NCBI RefSeq assembly: GCF_009389715.1
Contig: NC_052407.1
Span: forward strand, 2,523,001 to 2,587,000
Origin: Phoenix dactylifera
Taxonomy: Eukaryota > Streptophyta > Magnoliopsida > Arecales > Arecaceae
Reading direction: 5' to 3'
Length of the DNA stretch: 64,000 nucleotides
Shown piece by piece: positions 55,915 to 64,000 of this stretch. A program made the position numbers and the translations under genes. The notes under the pieces are model-generated. The model made no database searches and was not told the origin of the DNA. It was given only the letters and a program-made list of their open reading frames with translations. Each line of letters opens with the position of its first letter. Positions within the stretch are counted from its first letter, which is position 1.

Positions 55915-57342
55915 AATAATCCAGAGAATGCGAGCAATCATATCAACGCCAGTGCATGAAAACATGCAAAGCTCTCAAGAAGAAGCATGAATTGCTGTAA
56001 TCCGTGACCTGATCTTCCCTGTCATTCATGAATAAATACTCCGCCAATTTTGGCTAATAGACTTGTTTCTCTCCTTTATCATAAAAACTAGAAAACAGTG
56101 GGTTGTATTTATTCAAAACGCGAGCAGCTGTAGAGATGTGGAGGATGGAAATGCATGAAGTCGATTTTGTGTGTTATAGTAGTAGTAGTAGTTTTGGAGC
56201 CGTACATGTCCATGGTGAATGCTTTTGTTTCTGGGGCCTCTGATTGCATCTCTTGCTATCCCGCTCCCTCTTTTCTTTGATGACAGTAAATTTGTTGCCA
56301 TTAAACTCCTTTTGCAGTTCCTTGAGTTCAATATTCATTTGAGCAAATATATCTACAATTGCAGCTCTTGTATTGAAGTTCTTTTACAGGAGGTTGCTTG
56401 TTCCAACTCAGCTGTGTTTCTTTGCTGCTAGTTTATTGTTTGTTTGGAAAGTTGCTGAACAATGTGAGAATCACCCATAGAGACCGGGCTGTGCTCGTTA
56501 ATATGTATTAGGTGATAAAGGATTGAACTAGTTAACTTGCCAGTGGAAGTTAATGGAATGTAGATTAATAGAATCATGCAGGTTTGTTGCAACCCCTCCC
56601 TCAAAACAAACAAACAAAAAAATGAGAAAAGAAAAAAAAATAAGCAGCAGCTTATCAATTGTGCAGAGATATAGCGCATCAGTTGTTTGTTGTGGCTGCT
56701 CGATCCGCCATGGTGGTTCATGAAAATAAACAAAAAAGATCATTTGAATCAAAAAAAATTGATAATTATTTATTGCAATCATGCATCTGTCTTTAGCTGT
56801 CCATGTTGGGCTACCTTCCTGGTGGAACTTCTAAATTGTAGCAGATAAAATTCTCGGAGACTAATGTGTAACAACTGACTTCAGAACCTGTAACACGTTA
56901 GGTTGTTCTTTTTTTTTTCAGGACGGAAAGAGACCCAATTTTGGTAATGGAATTATAGCAGATTAGTTGTGTGAATCCTCAACTTTGGTTGACAAAGTTG
57001 CGACGGAATTATGCCTTGTGGGTGTCACGAATGTCATAAAGTCGGCAGCGCCCACCGATTTTACGAGGGCCCAATCCTCCCTCCCTCTCCCTCGCCCCCC
57101 GCGCCCGGCGCGACTATTGAGGGCTCGATAGGGTTCTAAAAAAAGCAATCCTGGTCTCTCTTTCCGGCGATTCGGGGGCTCAAAATCCAAGCCTTATAGG
57201 GTTCAGGCGGCTGTTGCAGCCGTTAGGGTTCAAAAAGAGCAAGCCCTTCTCTCTTTCTGGCGATCCGGTGGCGGAAATCCGAGCGATCTAGGGTTCGGGC
57301 GACTGTTGGCAACTTCGTCGTCAGGGCGATCGATTAAATTCG
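55915..57342. other. TSR2 3' UTR, spacer and INDH promoter
   Basis: The TSR2 3' UTR probably ends near 56050-56100 (AATAAATAC around 56031). A (TAG)n microsatellite is near 56177-56192. From 57060 to 57340 the sequence is GC-rich with repeated GGTTC, GGCGATTCGGGG/GGCGATCCGG blocks and TAGGGTTC telo-box-like sequences (57127, 57197, 57289), a plausible promoter and leader for the next gene. Confidence 0.5.
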
Positions 57343-60300
57343 GTGATGGGCTTGAATAGATTGATACCCCTCAATCTTCTTTTGAGATTCACAGTACGTC
57401 AGTCCGGTTCTTTAAAATTTGGAATTTTTGTGGGAGCAAACGCCATAAACTCGCCTATAAGTGCATTAATGCCTCTTTTCTTGATTATTTTGGGGCAGCG
57501 GTCGAATGCCATCAGAAGATATAGCGCAGTTGCTGGCAAGGATCCTTCAATTGCCGGTATCGAAGATATCGTTGCTGTTGCTTCGGGGAAAGGCGGCGTT
57601 GGGAAGTCTACCACGGCAGGTCTTATTCCTGCATTCATTCATTCTTTTCCTTTCCTTTCCTATAAACATGAATTTTAGCCTTTTTTTTCTTCTAATTAGA
57701 TTCTTGGGGTTTCCTTACGGTGTGAAATGACGGTGGGTTGATGCTGATAGGCTTATGACATTATGTGTTGTCTCATCAGCAAAAGAGATATCCATCAAGA
57801 AACGGGAGGAAGAAAGAAAGATGATTCAAATATAATACTCACTTAGATGTTTTTAGAAAGAGAGAGATAAAGAGAGAACCATCTTGTATGTTTTTTAATT
57901 GTTAAAGCATGATAATCTACTATATGCATGTCATCATGGATTTAGTAATTGAATTCCAAGTTGTTAGATGGACGATGAACCACTGTGATTTAAAAATCTG
58001 AAGGTACATAATAAATCCATAACCATTAAAACAAATCCCTGCTGCTTGGTGGTGGCTTTGTGATTTATCTTCTACAACTGTAGCCTGCATTCATTGTTGG
58101 TGTCAGCCTTTCTGATTCCTTTTTGGTAGTGGTTATTTGTGTTATTTTTAGATCCATCCTCCAGTTTTCTTCAATGTTAAATGCAAAACTAACAAGCTCA
58201 AGAAAGTGACATTAAAAGAGGCACCATCCTGTTGAGATTCCATCTCTTTATCGCCTCTTTGAATACCATTTTGTTGAAGGGCAGAAGTGAACTGGACAGT
58301 TACCATTCCTTTGTTCTTGGATCAATTTTTCCTGAAATGGACCAGAAGTTCATTTGTGATGCTTATCTCGATAGCATGTCAAAGGGCAAAGAACATTTAA
58401 TGGTAGTACTGTATTCTCTCTTATTAGTTATTTATTTTATATAACTGTAATTAATCTTAACAACAAATATATATCATATTTATGCATCTATGCATACAAT
58501 TGAACTATTTTGACCTTAGATGTTTGGCTATGTGTTATCTTGGTGCACATTCGATATTTAAGCATTTTTCTTCTGAATCTACAGTTAATTTGGCCGTTGC
58601 ACTTGCGAAAACATGTCAGCTCAAGGTGGGTTTACTGGATGCTGACATATATGGGCCATCTATTCCTACAATGATGGATCTATGTGGAAAGCCAGAAGTG
58701 AGTGAAGGTGTTGTTCTCTTGTTCTCCTTGATAATTTGTGTATCTTAGATTATTATACTATAGTCATGTCGTTGAAATCATAATATGTTGGAATGTGTTT
58801 TTTGATGTTTTTGTGTTCTATACTTTGCATTCAAATATTCATCATAGTTATTGTAGTACTTGATTGATATGGTTTTGCAAAATGAGGTGTTGTGCCTATA
58901 TGTGCTTGTGTTTTGCATGCATGCTTGAATCTTGCTAGTGTAAATTAAATGGTAGCTACACAAGTTACATATTGACATTTTTGACGACGATATTCAGCAT
59001 AACAGTGGCACAAATGTTGCAAATCAAATGTTTTCATAGTTTATCAGTTATGTTTCAACTGGTTGTGAAACAGTGACTTTTCAAGGGCAACATACAATGA
59101 TTTTATGAGATTTCTGCATTAGAAGTAACCCAACATACTAAATTTGGTCCATATGTATTTTATGATGTGTACATCATGATCCACAGTGCAAATTTTTGAT
59201 TTGTATGAGCTGTGATGCATTTTCCTGATTTATCATAGTTTTTACCATTCATATGAATAGATAATGGTAAGATCTTCTCGCTTAAATTTTTGGTACTCTG
59301 ATTTCCTCTTTTTCTCTTGTTCTCATTCTATTACATTTGAAGAGAAGAACTTTTAGTAGAATTTTATTTTTTACATGAAATCCAGAATCTATTTACCTTA
59401 TTTGTGTTATTCTGTCTGTGTCTGTAATTATAAATATGCATTATCACTAAGTAGCAATGCATTTAATGTTTGTCTAACCAGCTATATCAGTGATTTTGCT
59501 GGCCCTGCTAGGTTATTTCCATAATTTCAAAGCTTTGTGCCCACTCATTCTGGACAGTTTGGTCCTTTTGAATTATATTTTGTAATAATTCATAACCAGC
59601 TTCTTTGGGCTAGACTTTTTTCTTTGTTGCTTTGGCAACATCTTTTCGATTATAACTGCTCTCTGTTGACTGAGCATATCTGAAGATTGGTTCTATCGAA
59701 ATCCATGAGAGAATTATTAGTAGAAGAATCTTTCAACAGAAAATGTCAGTTGAATCTACCTTATATGCTTTTAATTAATATATCTGTTCTATCATTTGGA
59801 CTCATGGTTGAATTATTTGCCTCATGTGGGCTATATTTTGTCTTGTAAAGTTGAAGCAATTCACTTCTGAGGATTTTTGGCTAGAATTTTTGCTTTTTGT
59901 TTCTTTAGCCACATTTTTTGTAAATTTAACTAATGTCACCTTGCCTTAGCAGATCTGAAGATGGTTCCAATTGAGAACCATGGGGTCCGATGTATGTCCA
60001 TCGGGTTTCTTGTTGACAAAGATGCTCCAATCGTATGGAGAGGTCCTATGGTTTGTCTTTGGCATGTGTCTTTATTTTCCCTTATTTTACTCCATTCATT
60101 GCATAATTATGATATGTTTTTTTATATCTATCATTGTTTCCTATTTCGCTTCGATCTGTTAAATCATCTTTATTGAAGTATTAGTTTTTGATGACTAATT
60201 TGAGACTATTTCCATCTGGCATCCTGCCATTTCCATCATATCAGTTAATCAACATGATATTTTGCTAGTTCTGTTTCTCTTTCCATCACCTGTTGTGATA

Positions 60301-63300
60301 GATTGACTCCCTGTAATTTTACAATGTCAACTGGAATATTATATTATCATGAGGGAGCAACTGTCTAGTTTGCTGTTAAAATATAGTTTTAAAAAGTTGT
60401 ACCTTGAATGTTACATTGTTTCTAGGCTATATGAAACTTCTCCTGTCAATCTTCCAGTCTAATGATGATTTGAAGAGATGAACTAAATTTACTTAATTTT
60501 TTTATTCTATATAATAAAAAACAACAGAACCCAAAAAATGTATGAGAAAGCTTCTTTCGTCCAACATGGATTTCATTCCCATATCCTATAGGTCCATTTT
60601 CTTTTTCCCTAGAAGGCTCACAGTCCCTGATGTTCAACCTAATTCAATTTCAGGTAATGAGTGCTCTTGAGAAATTAACAAGGGGAGTTGCTTGGGGAAG
60701 TGTTGATATTCTAGTTGTTGATATGCCCCCTGGTACTGGAGATGCTCAGCTGTCTATATCTCAGAGACTGAAGTTATCTGGTAATCAGAAAGGACTAAAA
60801 AGCTCTCCAAATGAATCATGCTTCATTTTCTCTCTCATTTTCTATCTAAATGGCTGGATTCCAAATTCTGGATGCAGACTATACGAATAAAATACTTTAT
60901 TTGTTCAAGATGATTATAAAGTTCTGATAGAATCAATATAGAGAAATTCAAATAAATTTGCACTATTGCAATTGTATTGGTGCTTGATATGTCTTTTATT
61001 ATTGAATTTAAATTTGAAGCAGCAGTTTTAGTAAATCAATGCTAAGTGTACCTTTACATTTTGTTCGCTGGACATTGCTCATGTCTTGTGGTTTCTTTTT
61101 TCAGTATGAGCAGTTTCATTTGCTAATTCATCATCCATAGATATATGTCTCAAATGTCTGTGCCGAACCACATAATATTTCTGAAAGAGATGAACTGTAA
61201 ATATTTCTATTACTTGTTAGAGAACTCTATTATAATACTATTACCTGTTACAGGGCTCTCTTCTATTACTGAATAAAATGCCTAGGAGCTGGCAAGGTAA
61301 GAACTTATCTAACACTTGCTTAGTTGTTGGGAGAACTCAAGGCACAAAAGTTTTGAGGTTACATATTGAAAAACACTAAGAGCGGATTGTAAATAGTTTT
61401 CAATTAAGAGACAAGTAAAATCTTTCTAGAATTTATATTAGTAATAACTGTGGAGTGCTGGTCATATGCGGCATGTTGTAGACATTCCTCATACTAGGGG
61501 CTCATACTCAAGTGTAAGTTGATCTGATAGTATTTGCCAGCAATAGTACAGATATTACTCATGGAATTTTTTTCTTCCAGAATTGTAATTTGAAAACGCA
61601 ATTATCTACTTTCAAGTGTTACTTTAAAAAAATTTCTTCTATTGGTAGGAAGCGTTAATTGCATGTCTGAGGAGAATTGTGTGACTCATATTAGGACCAT
61701 TTGTTAAACTTGGGTTCTTTTTCATAAAAAGCAAATCCAGGCATTTAGTTTATTTTCTTAAACTTATATATCGATGCATGTGAAATTTCTTGTCATAAAA
61801 TCTTGATATATTTGCACTAGTTGATCCATCATCATAGTAACTTAAGAGAGTGGATACATCCTGTCTATCCAATCAAGAATTTTCAGATCTGAACTTTGTC
61901 TTTTTGCTCCACTTTGGCCCCTGTTCACAGTATACTAAAAAAAAGTTTTATGGACTTTATATGAGCACAAATCAAGGAAGATATATCGGTACAAACAATT
62001 TATTGCTAAATCTTTTAATTAAGTTGTATATGCTTGTATCTTGGTTCTAAATAATTTCTTGCTCATTGCTACAGGTGCTTTGATTGTTTCAACTCCTCAA
62101 GATATTGCTTTGATTGATGCACGAAGAGGAGCCAACATGTTTCGTAAAGTTGAAGTTCCTGTATGGATATCTTTTGGAACTATCTTCTGTATAAATTTAT
62201 AGATTGAAAGTTTGTTGGGGCTTGAACCTTTAAATGAATGGTTGTATCATATCTTTTGAATACTGGTCAACATGTTAAAGTGCATATCATGCCACCTCCT
62301 ATGATATATCTTTCAAGTATTTCAGTTAAGAGTTTTTCTGATATCAATACTGGATTATGCGAGTAAAAGATATCATTCCTGCATAAGAAAACCTGCACCT
62401 CATTTTAACCTTGCTGCCTCTTCAAATTACCTTTGATTTTATTTATGCAAGAAGCTAGCAAGAGGAAGCTTCCGGTTGAGTTAGTTAATTAATCTCTAAA
62501 TTATTTTCAGGTATATGAGCTTGGTCTTTTCTGCTAAATTTTAGTTAAACTTTCTAGTAATAGACCATTGATCATTTAATCTTGGTAAGTTCTTAGAATT
62601 CTTAGGGCATATCTGCAATAAGATTCTCTGTTTATGTTGACTCTTTAGTTTATTTCGCAACTTCAATAATTTTTCCATCCGTGGTCTCTAACATGACATC
62701 GGAATCCTTGTGTCAGTTTCTATGTGACCTCAATTCAGTTGTGAAAGCAATAATGATTATGTAGTGAAATTATTTTAAAGGAATGCTCCAAAGTCATCAC
62801 AAGGGTCACCACAACTTATGTTCTAGTAAATCATGAGACCCTTGCCTTATCCATTCAAAAGTTCCATTTCACGGTGCAAGCTCATGAACCAAGTGGGCAT
62901 ATAAAGTGGAGAAGTGCCTCTTTATATCTGCTGCCTAGTACTTCTGGAATATCGTTATAAGATGGCAAGTTCTGCTGCTCAGATTAGAAGTTTGGGCAAT
63001 GAACGTTGCACATGAACAGGAGTCTCATAAACAGGAGGATGTTGAGGCGGATCTGTGGTAAAACTAGGAGAGATAGACTTACAGATGAGCTTATTGGGGT
63101 AGACTAGTGGTCATACTGAAGATGAAGGGAGTACTGTATGTAGTGTTCTTCCATGTGCCATTTCATGCTAGAGACAGGTCCAAAGGAGGGGGTGTCTTGT
63201 TTCCAAGTCATGTGGAGTAATATGTATTATCTTTCTTGCAAGTGAAGATATCATTTCAGATGCTCATTTTCACTTCTTTTAGTGGGATTGAATTCTATGT

Positions 63301-64000
63301 GTCTGTAATAATAAACACTGAGCCTGGTCCAAGCCATAACTTTCTGGCAGCTGTTCCTATAATGATTACTCTTTCATTTATATGAAAAAATTGGACAGTC
63401 TAGTCCTATAAACACTGAGCCTGGTCCAAGCCTTCTATCTGGCCTGACATTTTAAGCTGTGTTACATCAGGCTGTGAATTTCTTTTCCTTTCTTGAATTT
63501 TTGCCCTGTTGAGTTGCTTAAAAGTGTTACATGAATTATTATCAGAGTGCTTATAATTATGGACTTGCTGCATTAAGATCTGTGAAAGGTGGACTGTAGT
63601 TTTGGGCGGCAAAGTGGTCGAGTTCTACAAATTGTTCCCTTAAATATGCGAGCATGTGATCTTGATAAAATTTGATGTTTGGATATTGGCATATATCTTT
63701 GACATAGCTGCTTAATTTTCTTACTTTATACAGGAGAGGCAGTTTAATAACTTTTATACATTATTAAACTGCCATTTCTGTGTAAAATACTTGATATTCT
63801 TTTGTTGCTTAAAAGTTATTTTCTGGAGGTTTAAGTGAAAGTTACATAAGGACTTATCATTATCAATATGGTTCAATAGATTAGTTGAACCCTGCATCTT
63901 ATCTTTTAACGTGACATTCAAATTTGGTATTTTTGCAGATTTTGGGTCTACTTGAGAACATGAGCTATTTTAAGTGTCCTCATTGTAGTGAGAAATCATA
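57343..64000 (+). CDS. INDH: mitochondrial Nbp35/Mrp-type Fe-S scaffold (INDH-like), 5' part
   Basis: P-loop ATPase that delivers Fe-S clusters to respiratory complex I in mitochondria (known for INDH). Six exons are visible: 57343-57619, 58585-58707, 59953-60050, 60654-60780, 62075-62160 and 63939 onward; the window ends in exon 6. Phases fit throughout (237 residues before exon 6). An Arg-bearing, acid-free N-terminus fits a transit peptide. Then come the deviant Walker [47 protein letters not shown], the Walker B-like [30 protein letters not shown] and, at the very end, [11 protein letters not shown] with the CxxC that binds the cluster. The first donor is GTCTTA, a weak one. A 105-nt in-frame stretch (57394-57498) may be an additional intron. 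Confidence 0.92.

Noticed and set aside
1-64000. CRISPR array, tRNA/rRNA genes, operons
   Set aside because: No spaced identical repeats of CRISPR type and no cloverleaf or rRNA sequence recognised; gene structure is eukaryotic.

Overview
The window is nuclear DNA of a flowering plant, most likely a monocot and possibly a palm (the taxon is inferred from protein style and transposon content; nothing was searched). Genes have introns with GT/AG borders, the sequence between them is AT-rich and full of retrotransposons, and the four recognisable housekeeping genes match well-known plant families. I saw no bacterial, organellar or CRISPR-like sequence and no tRNA or rRNA gene.

Layout. (1) 1-5.2 kb: a complete minus-strand TRAPPC6 gene (vesicle-tethering complex subunit), with a 2.35 kb intron holding a degenerate tandem repeat. 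(2) 5.3-28.5 kb: an accessory region. Its backbone is an array of at least seven minus-strand members of one small secreted-peptide family, with a signal peptide, two cysteines and a C-terminal EPY/Pro-rich tail. Four look intact and three are broken in different ways. LINE fragments, a 5.4 kb LINE, two families of DNA transposons and a Ty1/copia remnant are wedged between them. (3) 28.55-36.86 kb: one Ty3/gypsy chromovirus-type element on the minus strand with perfect 5-bp target duplications, a tRNA-iMet primer site, gag and protease, but with RT, RNase H and most of integrase deleted. A hAT element with 8-bp target duplications is nested in its 5' LTR. (4) 38.1-41.8 kb: an unprocessed pseudogene of gamma-tubulin complex component 5 (GCP5), minus strand. 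(5) 44.5-48.7 kb: an intact myosin-binding (GTD-binding/DUF593) protein gene, minus strand. (6) 52.3-56.0 kb: a four-exon TSR2 (pre-rRNA processing) gene, plus strand, downstream of a PIF/Harbinger element. (7) 57.3-64.0 kb: the first six exons of a mitochondrial Nbp35/Mrp-type Fe-S scaffold gene (INDH-like), cut by the window end.

The four housekeeping genes have no evident joint function. The coherent and least familiar system is the peptide array. Paralogues keep their signal peptide and 5' flank while the mature peptide changes. Several upstream regions carry a shared motif containing a W-box core (TTGACC on the coding strand). Individual members were lost by frameshift, internal deletion or MITE insertion. 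This is the behaviour of fast-evolving signalling or defence peptides; the function itself is inference.
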